Below are positions 42,328 through 50,496 of a stretch of DNA of 64,000 bases, piece after piece. The DNA comes from Deltaproteobacteria bacterium UBA6106 (GTDB taxonomy: Bacteria; Desulfobacterota; Syntrophorhabdia; Syntrophorhabdales; Syntrophorhabdaceae): positions 77,157 through 141,156 of the forward strand of contig DIWM01000045.1 in the NCBI GenBank assembly GCA_002428485.1, given 5' to 3'. A program made the translations under genes and the position numbers. The stretch's first letter is position 1, and the number at the start of each line of letters is the position of its first letter. The notes beneath the pieces are model-generated. The model saw only the letters and a program-made list of their open reading frames with translations. It was not told the DNA's origin and did no database searches.

Positions 42328-43610
42328 AATTTTCTCAGTTTAGCGATAAAAAAACCGTCCATGCCTGTCTCGTGCGGAAGCGATAAAAAGTATTCCTTAT
42401 TAAACAGAAACGGTAAGGGATTTTCAAGGGTAAACTTCGCCGACCTCCTGAATCTTTCAATGACACCCGTCGTTTCCTCCGGTTCGAAGGAACAGACGCT
42501 ATATACCATGCGGCCGCCTGTTTTCAGGGTGCCCCAGAGGGTTCTAAGCAGCCTCACCTGAGAGTCGCCAAGCACGCTGATATCCTTCGCCCTTTTGTGC
42601 CATTTGATCTCAGGGTGCTTGCGTATGATCCCGAGCGATGAACAGGGCGCATCGACCAGCACAATACCGAAGGACTCTTCCCTGAAAGGAGGGCGGGACG
42701 CATCGCCGAGAACACGGTTTCCTTCGTTGCGGACAAACTCCAGCCTTTTGGCCTCCCTATCCATGGAGACTATCAATACATGTGCTGCAATATCCTTTAT
42801 ATGATGGGTCTTTGTCCCTGAACCCGCGCAGGCATCAAGTATCATATCTCCAGCCCGAGGGTCGATAGACAGACTGACAAGCTGGGACATCTCGTCCTGA
42901 ACCGTGACCATGCCATGTTGAAACAGCCTATGCTTCAAAACCGGCGTCAGCTTACTAACGTGCAGGGCAGCCGGCGATAAAGAGCCCCTCTTTGTCTCTA
43001 TGCCGTCCCCTTCGAGTTGCTTAGCCGCTTCCTCAACAGAGATCTTCTTCTCGTTCACCCGGAGCGCAAAGTCGGGCGTTCTGTTGAGGACGGTAAGAAG
43101 TTCTACGGTCCTTTGCCTGCCGAACCTTTTATGCCATCTTTCTGTGATCCATTCAGGGAAGGAATGCTGTATCGACAGATTGTCTGCAACAAGTCGTGAG
43201 TCCTTGCCGTCCCGAAGGGCATCTCTGTCTCTCAGGTATTGCCGTAAAATGGCGTTGACGAAATTTGCGACCCCTTTCCCTTTCTCCTGCTTTGCGTAGC
43301 TTACGACCTCGTTGACAACGTGGTACGGGGCTTTTTGCATGAAGGATATCTGGTAAAGGCTGAGCCACAAAAGGTATCTCAGGTCGTTCCCGACAGGCCT
43401 TTTCGTATAAAGGGAAAGAACCCAGTTAAAATAGGACTTCCACCGTATCGCCCCGGCGGTCATCTCATATATGAACCCTTTTTGTGATTCCGGCAGGAGA
43501 TGTTTTGAAAAAAAGGCATCTATGGTCTCATCAAGAAATGAGCCGTTCTCGACCTTTTTAATGATCCCGACGGAGAGCGCCCTTGCTGTGTTTGCGGAAT
43601 TATCTTCTAT
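42324..43610 (-). CDS. rsmB: 16S rRNA m5C967 methyltransferase RsmB (probable ATA start)
   Basis: The C-terminal part is a clear RsmB methyltransferase: SAM motif DACAGSGTKTHHI, DAPCSSLGIIRKHPEIKW and the catalytic SVCSFEPEET. The N-terminal NusB-like domain reads NTARALSVGIIKKVENG, then SFLDETIDAFFSKHLL and FIYEMTAGAIRW, and it lies upstream of the first ATG (43,463). Over the whole N-terminal domain there is no ATG, GTG or TTG in this frame. An ATA at 43,610-43,608 lies nine bases after TTGGAGG inside the htpX end and gives 428 residues, close to the 429 of the Escherichia coli enzyme. I therefore place the start there. An undetected sequence error is the main alternative. Confidence 0.9.
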   Translation of the reverse strand: MEDNSANTARALSVGIIKKVENGSFLDETIDAFFSKHLLPESQKGFIYEMTAGAIRWKSYFNWVLSLYTKRPVGNDLRYLLWLSLYQISFMQKAPYHVVNEVVSYAKQEKGKGVANFVNAILRQYLRDRDALRDGKDSRLVADNLSIQHSFPEWITERWHKRFGRQRTVELLTVLNRTPDFALRVNEKKISVEEAAKQLEGDGIETKRGSLSPAALHVSKLTPVLKHRLFQHGMVTVQDEMSQLVSLSIDPRAGDMILDACAGSGTKTHHIKDIAAHVLIVSMDREAKRLEFVRNEGNRVLGDASRPPFREESFGIVLVDAPCSSLGIIRKHPEIKWHKRAKDISVLGDSQVRLLRTLWGTLKTGGRMVYSVCSFEPEETTGVIERFRRSAKFTLENPLPFLFNKEYFLSLPHETGMDGFFIAKLRKL

Positions 43611-44454
43611 GAGCCATATCCTCCAATCTCTTGATCCGTTCTTCTATTGGAGGATGAGTGCTGAAAAGAGACAGGATACCCTTTGCGCTGAAAGGGTTGA
43701 CGATGAAAAGCGGAGCGGTGGAAGGGTTTGCATCGTTCATCGGGCTGCGGGCAACACCGGCATGGAGCTTTTTTAATGCACCGGAAAGAAACAGCGGGTT
43801 TCCGGAAAGCCTTGCGCCGCCGTCATCGGCAAGATATTCCCTGGACCGTGAGATGGCGAGCTGTATAATCATAGCGGCAAAAGCGGCAATCATAGAGAAG
43901 ATGATTACGCTAAAAATGTTGCCGCCGCCTTCGTCGTCATCACTGTGTGAGCCTCCGAAGAATGCTGCAAAACGCGCTATGTTGGCGATCATCGTAATTG
44001 CCCCTGCGAGCGTTGCGGCAACGCTCTGGATCAGGATGTCCCTGTGTTTTATGTGCGATATCTCGTGAGCGAGAACGCCCTCCAGCTCATTCCTGCTCAG
44101 TATTCTCATTATGCCAGTCGTAACGGCAACGACGCCGTGAGATGGGTCTCTTCCTGTTGCAAATGCGTTCGGGCTGTCATTTTCTATGATGTAAACCTTC
44201 GGCATTGGTATGGATGCCTTCTGGGCAAGGGACGCTACTGTAGCATATAATTGAGGGGCCTCGTTCTCCGAGACCTGTTTTGCCCTGTACATGGCAAGGA
44301 CGATCCTGTCGGAAAACCAGTAGCTTACAAAATTCATAACAACAGCGATGGAAAAGGCTATATACGCGCCCGAACTTCCTCCTATCATGCTTCCAATGGC
44401 GACAAATATTACTGTGAGGACCACCATTAAAAAGAATGTTTTTGCCTGATTCAT
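43600..44454 (-). CDS. htpX: HtpX-type membrane zinc metalloprotease
   Basis: A 284-residue M48 protease with N-terminal membrane helices (about residues 7-48), the zinc motif LAHEISHIKHRD (about 128-139), two further helices (about 145-210) and the third ligand region SREYLADDGGARLSG. HtpX degrades damaged membrane proteins at the inner membrane and is stress-induced in many bacteria. It heads the rsmB-PASTA-rpe chain; its last 11 bases overlap the proposed rsmB start. CGGAGG precedes the ATG. Confidence 0.94.
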   Translation of the reverse strand: MNQAKTFFLMVVLTVIFVAIGSMIGGSSGAYIAFSIAVVMNFVSYWFSDRIVLAMYRAKQVSENEAPQLYATVASLAQKASIPMPKVYIIENDSPNAFATGRDPSHGVVAVTTGIMRILSRNELEGVLAHEISHIKHRDILIQSVAATLAGAITMIANIARFAAFFGGSHSDDDEGGGNIFSVIIFSMIAAFAAMIIQLAISRSREYLADDGGARLSGNPLFLSGALKKLHAGVARSPMNDANPSTAPLFIVNPFSAKGILSLFSTHPPIEERIKRLEDMAHRR

Positions 44455-44484
44455 TAAAACCTCCGTTCTCGGATACTTGTTATT

Positions 44485-44512
44485 AGTATAAGCATTTTCA
44501 GGCTTTAATCAA
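44485..44512 (-). promoter_or_regulatory. htpX: Candidate htpX promoter
   Basis: On the minus strand TTGATT (44,512-44,507), 16 bases, then TATACT (44,490-44,485), five of six matches to the -10 consensus. It is about 30 bases upstream of the htpX ATG. Confidence 0.5.
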
Positions 44513-44525
44513 GAGATACCATGAC

Positions 44526-44862
44526 CGGCTCATGCCCTATGGCGAAACACCCGTGAGACGTAAGGCGTTAGGCGTAAGGCGATAAAACCCGTTAGGCGTA
44601 AGGGGCAACTCAAGCAAAGAGCTGAGAGCATAAGAGTAAAACCGGAAGGAGCGAGACTCTTCATTCCGTTGTCATCGCGAGGAACGAAGCGACATGGCGA
44701 TCCCATAACAAGCTAATGAACTACCCCGCAGCAAGCTGTGGGGAATCATCCGGATTGAATAAGATTGCCGCGCTCTGCGCGCAAGCAATGACAAAATGTT
44801 TTCCTACGCACTGTACAGGTTTTCTCCCCTTACGCCTCACGCCCTCACGCCTTACGGATGTA
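44526..44862. repeat. Nested repeats: family A/B arms around a family H element
   Basis: This 417-base gene-free interval holds CGAAACACCCGTGAGACG and several GTAAGGCGTTAGGCG words (left, 44,541-44,611), a second element at about 44,668-44,797 that begins GTTGTCATCGCGAGGAACGA and ends GCGCGCAAGCAATGACAAAA, and the right family B arm CCCCTTACGCCTCACGCCCT near 44,824-44,860. The middle element has complementary ends and matches a type of GTCATTGCGAGGAGCGAAGC repeat seen widely in bacterial genomes. It looks as if it landed inside the family B unit. Confidence 0.78.
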
Positions 44863-44871
44863 TTTGCTGGT

Positions 44872-45750
44872 TTATCTTGTCTGCTCCCGTACTTCCATGA
44901 ACCTTGCGGTGCGGGCTTGGATCGATTGAGGATCTATAGAAACTGACGGTAACTTGCCTGTAATATTGTCTATCCTGTCGGCTGTTTCGGGGTGGGTCGC
45001 CGTTATGCCGCCGCCCGAAGGCCTGCCTCTGCCGGCAAGACGCTTCAGAAAGGCATCGAGGGATTCAGGATTGTACCCGCTGCGCGCGAGATACTGCAAT
45101 GCAGACTCGTCGGCAGCAAACTCCTGGGATCTGCTGTACCCGTTGACAACGAGGGTCTTGAATACATCATCGATGCTTCCTTCAAATATGGTCACAAGCC
45201 TCGCCACGTCAGATGAACTGTATTGCCGTACCGCTTCTGTTCCTATCACGGCAAGCGCCTCTGTCCAGCGCGAGCTCTTTATTGCCGCTATGCCGTCACG
45301 CTTATTTATGTGCGCGATCTCATGCGCGAGCACAGCGGCAAGCTCTTCCTCATTTGTTGCCGTATCCACCATACCTTCCGTTACGAAGATAATGCCCCCG
45401 GGACAGGCAAAGGCGTTTATCTCGTCTGTTTCGAGGACGGCAAAATGGTATCCGCCATAGGTGAAAGGTTTATCTGAGGATAAGGAAACGGCCTTCCCGA
45501 TCAGATTAACATACTTCATAAGGTCTTTGTCGTTCGAGAGCGGGTAGTTTCCGAGGATGCGCGCGGCTACAGCCCTGCCGAGATAGTATTCTTCTTCGTC
45601 GGAAATGGGACGGGTCGCTTTTGCTGTGGCGCCCACCACTGATTTCAACGTATCGAGATGTTTTGCGATCCCGCCAAGATCGATCGCATGGCTTGCCGGG
45701 TGAAACGCAAAGAACATCAAAAGAACAAAAACGGTTATTCTCTTCGTCAC
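44872..45750 (-). CDS. Periplasmic M48-family metalloprotease (LoiP/BepA-like)
   Basis: A 292-residue protein with a signal peptide (residues 1-22, cleaved after SHA) and the M48 zinc motif LAHEIAHINKRDG (about 137-149), with the downstream ligand in FAADESALQYLARSGYNP. It is a soluble or peripherally bound periplasmic protease, unlike the polytopic HtpX upstream on the same strand. The start is a GTG overlapping the SH3 gene stop (GTGA). It ends the chain fakA-fakB-fadL-cyclase-SH3-M48; outer-membrane quality control is a plausible role given FadL nearby (inference). Confidence 0.88.
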   Translation of the reverse strand: MTKRITVFVLLMFFAFHPASHAIDLGGIAKHLDTLKSVVGATAKATRPISDEEEYYLGRAVAARILGNYPLSNDKDLMKYVNLIGKAVSLSSDKPFTYGGYHFAVLETDEINAFACPGGIIFVTEGMVDTATNEEELAAVLAHEIAHINKRDGIAAIKSSRWTEALAVIGTEAVRQYSSSDVARLVTIFEGSIDDVFKTLVVNGYSRSQEFAADESALQYLARSGYNPESLDAFLKRLAGRGRPSGGGITATHPETADRIDNITGKLPSVSIDPQSIQARTARFMEVREQTR

Positions 45751-46217
45751 GGCTGGTTGAGTCCTCCGCCGGCAATGAAAAGGGCAACTTCTTTTTCGGA
45801 GACTTTATCGCGTTCTATATCGTCAACGAGGCTGTATCTCATCGCGGGATATTTTTTTCTGTACGATACCTCAACCTGGGGGTTAAAGCCCTTTCCGGCC
45901 AGCGCCGCTTCGCTCTCCGATACGGCGCCCGTCCCCTTCCCCGGCAGCGTTGTACCTGAAAAGGAAGCGGTCCTCTTTTCTATGGCAGTCTTATGGATAC
46001 ATCCTTCTGCTGCCTTATATCTGACCTTGAACCAGTCGCCCTGTGGAGAAACAATATCAAGAAGGTCTTTGTACCGGACCGGCGCAACAACGGGCGCAAA
46101 AAATCTGCAATATTCGCGGACGGCGTTCTCTTTTGTGATAACGGTGGCCTGTTCGGCAAAGACCAGGACAGGCGCAAGGAGAATGATTAAAATAATCGCT
46201 GCTGTGCGGCTTTTCAT
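45747..46217 (-). CDS. Exported SH3-domain protein
   Basis: A 156-residue protein with a signal peptide (1-20, LAPVLVFA) followed by a bacterial SH3-like domain (about residues 45-85, VAPVRYKDLLDIVSPQGDWFKVRY) and a low-complexity tail. SH3_3-type domains often bind peptidoglycan or mediate protein contacts in the periplasm. It overlaps both neighbours by four bases (ATGA, GTGA), so the three products are made together. Confidence 0.78.
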   Translation of the reverse strand: MKSRTAAIILIILLAPVLVFAEQATVITKENAVREYCRFFAPVVAPVRYKDLLDIVSPQGDWFKVRYKAAEGCIHKTAIEKRTASFSGTTLPGKGTGAVSESEAALAGKGFNPQVEVSYRKKYPAMRYSLVDDIERDKVSEKEVALFIAGGGLNQP

Positions 46218-48292
46218 TTCTCAGTCATTGTAAGGATATCCCACGATTTTGTCAAAGGAAAATGCGCCATGAGGTTCTCGCACCTGTTTTTATAAAACGC
46301 GGCAGGTCCGTCGTCCGGATAGCGGTCGAGAATAGAGGTGAACAGGGCTATTGCGTCAGCGAACCCCTTCTGCCGGTAAAGCGCCAGCGCCTCATGAAAA
46401 AGCGCCGCCTTTTCCTTCAGGTCCTCTCCGGCGCCTTCGGCTTCCGCCATCAGCTCATAGATGCGGACGGGCTCCCTCTTTCCCTTTACCTCAACAAGGC
46501 CAAGCTCCCTGGCAAGGAAAAGGTCGCCGGTCTTTTCAATAACATTCTCGCTTGCGATGATGCCCGTGCGGAAGACCTTGTTGACGGATTCGAGCCTCGA
46601 TGCAGTATTCACCGTATCCCCGACAACGGTATAATCAAAAAGCCTCGTGCTTCCCAGGTTGCCGGCAATGGCATCGCCTGAATGGATCCCGATCCTTATC
46701 GCTATACGGGGAATGCCTTCGGCTTGAAACCCCTCGTTGATACTGTCGAGTTCTGCGATACAGTTAAGGGCAGCCCGGCAAGCGTTGATCTCATCGTTTT
46801 CAGTATGGAGCGGTGCGCCCCAGAATGCCATTACACAGTCGCCGATGTACTTGTCGATAACTCCTTTTTCTTTGATAACGACCTCGGTGAGCGAATCGAG
46901 GACAGTGTGAAGCATCCTCGCTGTTTCTTCAGGGGGATTCTGCTCGGATATGGTCGTAAAGCCGGCGATATCCGCGAAGAATACCGTTGCCCGCAGCCTT
47001 CTGCCGCCGGGCTTGATGATCTCCGGATTCTGCAGGACATGATCGACGAGCGTCTTGTCCATATACTGCGAGAAGGTTCGCCTGATGAAGATGCGCTCTT
47101 TCCCTTCCGCCGCGTAGCTGAATGCTACGGAAAGGATGAAACTTATGACAAGGGCAATAACGGGATAGACGACAGGAAAATAAAAGGCATTGAGAAAAAG
47201 CAGGGACGTCGTTCCGAGTATTACAAAAAACGTACCCAGGAAAAGGGCAAGATTTTTCACAATTGTATAATGGAAAAGGACAAAGGCGCATATAAAGGAG
47301 GCGATCAAAAGCATGCTCAGCACAATGAAGAGGGGATGTGTGGCCCTCATGAAATTTCGTTCCCGGAGATTGTCGAAGAGAGTGGCGTGAATATGAACAC
47401 CCGTCGAGACCGAAGAGACGGACGTTGGTTTGAGGTCGTAGAGACCCGCCGCCGTCATCCCGATAAATACGACCTTGCCCTTGAAGGATCCTTTTTTCAC
47501 GCGCATGGATTGCATGGGGTCTTTGCCGATTGCTGCATTCAGGATGTCAACTGCTGAAAAGGTCTGAAAGGGCCTCTGCTCCCGGAAATAACGCAGCAGG
47601 ACCTTTTTTTCGGTAGAGACCGGTTTCACGATCTTCTCTTTTGCCTGCCTGATAAAATAAGAGAACACAAGATTCGGCACAACCCTTTCCTGGAACTGAA
47701 AAAAAAGGGGGATGGTACGGTAGATGCCGTCTTCATCAGGGTTGATAGCGACGTTCCCCGCTCCGGCTATACCTGTCCTCAGCGGATCAATAGGAACGGC
47801 AGCAGATCGGTATGGCGAGGGCCGGTCGTGCACTTCACCGACCGAGCATTGTTTTATGAACAACACATCTTCCGGGGATGTTCCCCCGGGATTTTTCGAG
47901 AGGAAAAAAGGGAGATAGACGTTAGATGCCCTTCCGATCGCCTCCGAAAGGATAAGATCGTCTTCCTGCCCATATGATGACGGCTCTGTGAAGAGGATAT
48001 CGATGAAGACGGCCTCGGCCTCTGAGAGATATTCAACGATCGGGGCGTACATCTGCCGCGGCCATGGCCAGTTGATATTCTCCCTGCTCAGGGCGTCAAT
48101 GCTTCGCTGGTCTATTTCAATGACGGTGATCCTGTCGGTTGAACGGGCCGGGTTGAGAAACCGCGAATAGAGATCAAAGGCCTTCAGTTCAAAAAGATTG
48201 AGCGCCCCCGTTACGTATAATGATGCGGAGAGCGCAGATGCAACAGCCGCCAGAACGATAATGTTTCTGATGCGGTCCTTTTTTAAGGCCAA
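46214..48292 (-). CDS. Class III adenylate cyclase with CHASE2 sensor domain
   Basis: A 692-residue membrane protein: one N-terminal helix (about 10-28), an extracytoplasmic CHASE2 domain (about 30-320, with FDLYSRFLNPARSTDRITVIEIDQ in part), three helices (about 325-400) and a cytoplasmic cyclase domain (about 430-620) with both metal aspartates (FFADIAGFT; YIGDCVMAFWG) and DYTVVGDTVNTASRLE. A short TPR-like tail follows. It should make cAMP in response to an envelope signal. The start is TTG, directly after the fadL stop (TGATTG), without a ribosome site, so translation may depend on fadL. Confidence 0.9.
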   Translation of the reverse strand: MALKKDRIRNIIVLAAVASALSASLYVTGALNLFELKAFDLYSRFLNPARSTDRITVIEIDQRSIDALSRENINWPWPRQMYAPIVEYLSEAEAVFIDILFTEPSSYGQEDDLILSEAIGRASNVYLPFFLSKNPGGTSPEDVLFIKQCSVGEVHDRPSPYRSAAVPIDPLRTGIAGAGNVAINPDEDGIYRTIPLFFQFQERVVPNLVFSYFIRQAKEKIVKPVSTEKKVLLRYFREQRPFQTFSAVDILNAAIGKDPMQSMRVKKGSFKGKVVFIGMTAAGLYDLKPTSVSSVSTGVHIHATLFDNLRERNFMRATHPLFIVLSMLLIASFICAFVLFHYTIVKNLALFLGTFFVILGTTSLLFLNAFYFPVVYPVIALVISFILSVAFSYAAEGKERIFIRRTFSQYMDKTLVDHVLQNPEIIKPGGRRLRATVFFADIAGFTTISEQNPPEETARMLHTVLDSLTEVVIKEKGVIDKYIGDCVMAFWGAPLHTENDEINACRAALNCIAELDSINEGFQAEGIPRIAIRIGIHSGDAIAGNLGSTRLFDYTVVGDTVNTASRLESVNKVFRTGIIASENVIEKTGDLFLARELGLVEVKGKREPVRIYELMAEAEGAGEDLKEKAALFHEALALYRQKGFADAIALFTSILDRYPDDGPAAFYKNRCENLMAHFPLTKSWDILTMTEK

Positions 48293-49597
48293 TCAAAAGA
48301 TCCATTTTAGCTCAGCGCTTACGATGTTTACCGATCCGCTGTAGGTGCCCAGCAGCCCTCCTCTCCGGTTATCCTCAGGATCGACGGTCGATTTGGTGAT
48401 CTTTGTGTCGTCGATAAAGAGGTGCACATACGCGAAATTGAGCTTTAATGCATCGGTGAACCCGTACCCCGCACCAAGGGCAAGCCATAAGCGGTCCGCA
48501 TCGGGGATCCTCGCCGTCCTCCTCCTGTTGCTGGGAACGGGCGCCTGATCGTAGGCGGTGCCGGCACGGAAGGTCCAGGTCTTGTTCGGGGTGAAGGTTG
48601 CACCCAGCGAATAACGGAGCACCTGCTTCCAATCTGTTGTTACGACGGAATCCGTGCGCCCGTTGTCGAAGCGGATGCGCAGTTCGTCGAAGGTGTTCCA
48701 GTTTGTCCAGGTAACATCGCCCATGATCGACCACCTGGGATTGAAGCCGTGGAAGAAGCTCATTGACAGGGAATCGGGGGTAGTCAGATGCGCGCTGATA
48801 TTATCGTTCTTGAAATTCGGCAAGGCGAGCAGGACACCGGGGACATTGGAGAACTTCGCGGTCCCCTCAAGGGTGTATTTGATCTTCGAGCGATAGGCTG
48901 CCCCGACCCGCGTCTGTTTGGTAAACTCATAGAGGAGGCCCAGGTTCCATCCCGCGCCCCATGCGTCGCCCTGGAGCTTTACAAAGCCATCGGCATTCTG
49001 CGGGGCCACCACTATGATGGCTCCAAAGTCAACAGCATTGGTCAGTATCGCCTTGACATAGCCGATATTTATGCCCCCGCCTACGCTGAACTTCTCATTG
49101 ACGCGGTAGGCGACGGAAGGGTTGATATTGATATTGGTAAGATCCGATTCGATGGCATGGTATCTGCCGACCCACCTGTTATCGTATTTCGTGGCAAGGC
49201 CGAAGGGGGCATTGATGCCTATGCCAAGGGCGAGCTTGTCGATCTTCTTGACATAGTAAACGTTTGGAACGAGCTTCGTGACGCCGGCGTTTCCTCCGTA
49301 GTTACCAATAAGGGCAACGCCTGTTGAGTGGGTTGAGCCTTCGTTCCTGAATGTGAAGGTCGGTTTTATAATATTCGCCGCGGCGACGAACTGTGTCGGG
49401 ATCCTCGTCATACCGGCGGGATTGTAAAAGACCGTTGTGGCGTCCTCAGCCGAGGCTGCGCCGCCCGCGAACGCGTTCCCGAGGCCGCTTACGCCCTGTT
49501 CAATGAGGGCGAAGCCCGCCCCTGATGCCGACCCGGCCGACACCAGCACCAGGCAGAATACGCCAATAAATACAGATCTGATCGTTCTTAAATCCAT
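48293..49597 (-). CDS. fadL: FadL/OmpP1/TodX-family outer membrane transporter
   Basis: A 434-residue outer membrane beta-barrel. It has a signal peptide (1 to about 27, SAGSASGAG), the FadL N-terminal hatch motif (IEQGVSGLGNAFAGGAASAEDATTVFYNPAG in part), repeated amphipathic strands, and a C-terminal phenylalanine (ELKWIF) needed for barrel assembly. It conducts long-chain fatty acids or aromatic hydrocarbons across the outer membrane. It is 40 bases downstream of the FakB-like gene, with fakA before that; together these would import and phosphorylate exogenous fatty acids. GGAGGGGGA precedes the ATG. Confidence 0.92.
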   Translation of the reverse strand: MDLRTIRSVFIGVFCLVLVSAGSASGAGFALIEQGVSGLGNAFAGGAASAEDATTVFYNPAGMTRIPTQFVAAANIIKPTFTFRNEGSTHSTGVALIGNYGGNAGVTKLVPNVYYVKKIDKLALGIGINAPFGLATKYDNRWVGRYHAIESDLTNININPSVAYRVNEKFSVGGGINIGYVKAILTNAVDFGAIIVVAPQNADGFVKLQGDAWGAGWNLGLLYEFTKQTRVGAAYRSKIKYTLEGTAKFSNVPGVLLALPNFKNDNISAHLTTPDSLSMSFFHGFNPRWSIMGDVTWTNWNTFDELRIRFDNGRTDSVVTTDWKQVLRYSLGATFTPNKTWTFRAGTAYDQAPVPSNRRRTARIPDADRLWLALGAGYGFTDALKLNFAYVHLFIDDTKITKSTVDPEDNRRGGLLGTYSGSVNIVSAELKWIF

Positions 49598-49637
49598 TCC
49601 CCCTCCTTTTGCAGAGTGTATTATTTTAAAAATATGA

Positions 49638-50483
49638 CTACTTATCGGTTACCTTCAGAAAAGAAACCCCGAGGCCTCCCGGACCGACATGGGATGCGAT
49701 CACACCGCCGATCTTGCCCCGGTAAACAAGGGAAAGACCGGGGATTTTTAAAAATCTCTCCAAGAGACCATCCGCAGCCTCGCTGTTCCCGGTGTCTGCC
49801 ATCGACAGCAGGATGTGCGAATGCCCTCCGGCCCCTTCTCCCACGAGCTCCACAAACCGGCTCAGCAGCCTCTCGGTCGTACGTATCTTCTCGACAGGCC
49901 GGACCTCCCCTTCCACTAAATGCAAGAGAGGTTTTACCTTCATGAGAGTGCCCAGGAAGGCCTGGGCCTTTCCTATCCTGCCTCCCCGCTGCAGATAATC
50001 CAAAGAATCGACGGAAAAGTAGGTCTCCACCTTCCGGGCAAGCTCTCCGGCAAAACCTGCCACATCTTCAAAGGGAGCCCCCTGACCGGCCTTTTTGGCG
50101 CATAACAGAATGATCAAACCGAGCCCCATAGAGGCCTGGAGGGAATCCACCACCTCTATCCGGGCGCCGGGGAAGTGATCTTTGGCAAGGAGTGCAGACT
50201 GGTAGGTGCCACTCAGTCTTGACGCAAGATTGACGCAGAGAACAGGTTCTCCCTGTGCAGCGAATGGAGCGAAGGCGTTGATAAAATCCTGGGGGGAAGG
50301 CTGCGATGTCGTCGGAAAATCCGTTGACCCTTTCAAGAGCGAACAGAATTCATCGGGTTCAATATCGTAGAAGTCCTTCCAGCTTTTATCGCCCAGGTGA
50401 ATGGTCAGCGGTACTACGCCTATCTCATGTTCCTGCACCAGGTCCCGCGGCAGGTCAACCGTGCTGTCTGTAATGATCTTTAT
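49638..50483 (-). CDS. fakB: DegV-family fatty-acid-binding protein, FakB-like (probable ATA start)
   Basis: A DegV protein with the fatty-acid-binding signatures TSQPSPQDF, SRLSGTYQSA and VDSLQASMGLG. FakB delivers a bound fatty acid to FakA, which phosphorylates it. The first canonical start (GTG, 50,438) would remove the conserved first strand KIITDSTVDLPRDL. That strand is encoded upstream, in frame, and begins right after an ATA (50,483-50,481) placed five bases downstream of AAAGGAG; an in-frame TAG lies seven codons before it, and no ATG, GTG or TTG intervenes. With ATA the protein has 281 residues, the usual DegV length. It follows fakA by 13 bases. Confidence 0.88.
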   Translation of the reverse strand: MKIITDSTVDLPRDLVQEHEIGVVPLTIHLGDKSWKDFYDIEPDEFCSLLKGSTDFPTTSQPSPQDFINAFAPFAAQGEPVLCVNLASRLSGTYQSALLAKDHFPGARIEVVDSLQASMGLGLIILLCAKKAGQGAPFEDVAGFAGELARKVETYFSVDSLDYLQRGGRIGKAQAFLGTLMKVKPLLHLVEGEVRPVEKIRTTERLLSRFVELVGEGAGGHSHILLSMADTGNSEAADGLLERFLKIPGLSLVYRGKIGGVIASHVGPGGLGVSFLKVTDK

Positions 50484-50496
50484 GGCCTCTCCTTTC

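Noticed and set aside
44668..44797. Insertion sequence
   Set aside because: The element has complementary ends but encodes no transposase; it is better described as a non-coding repeat.
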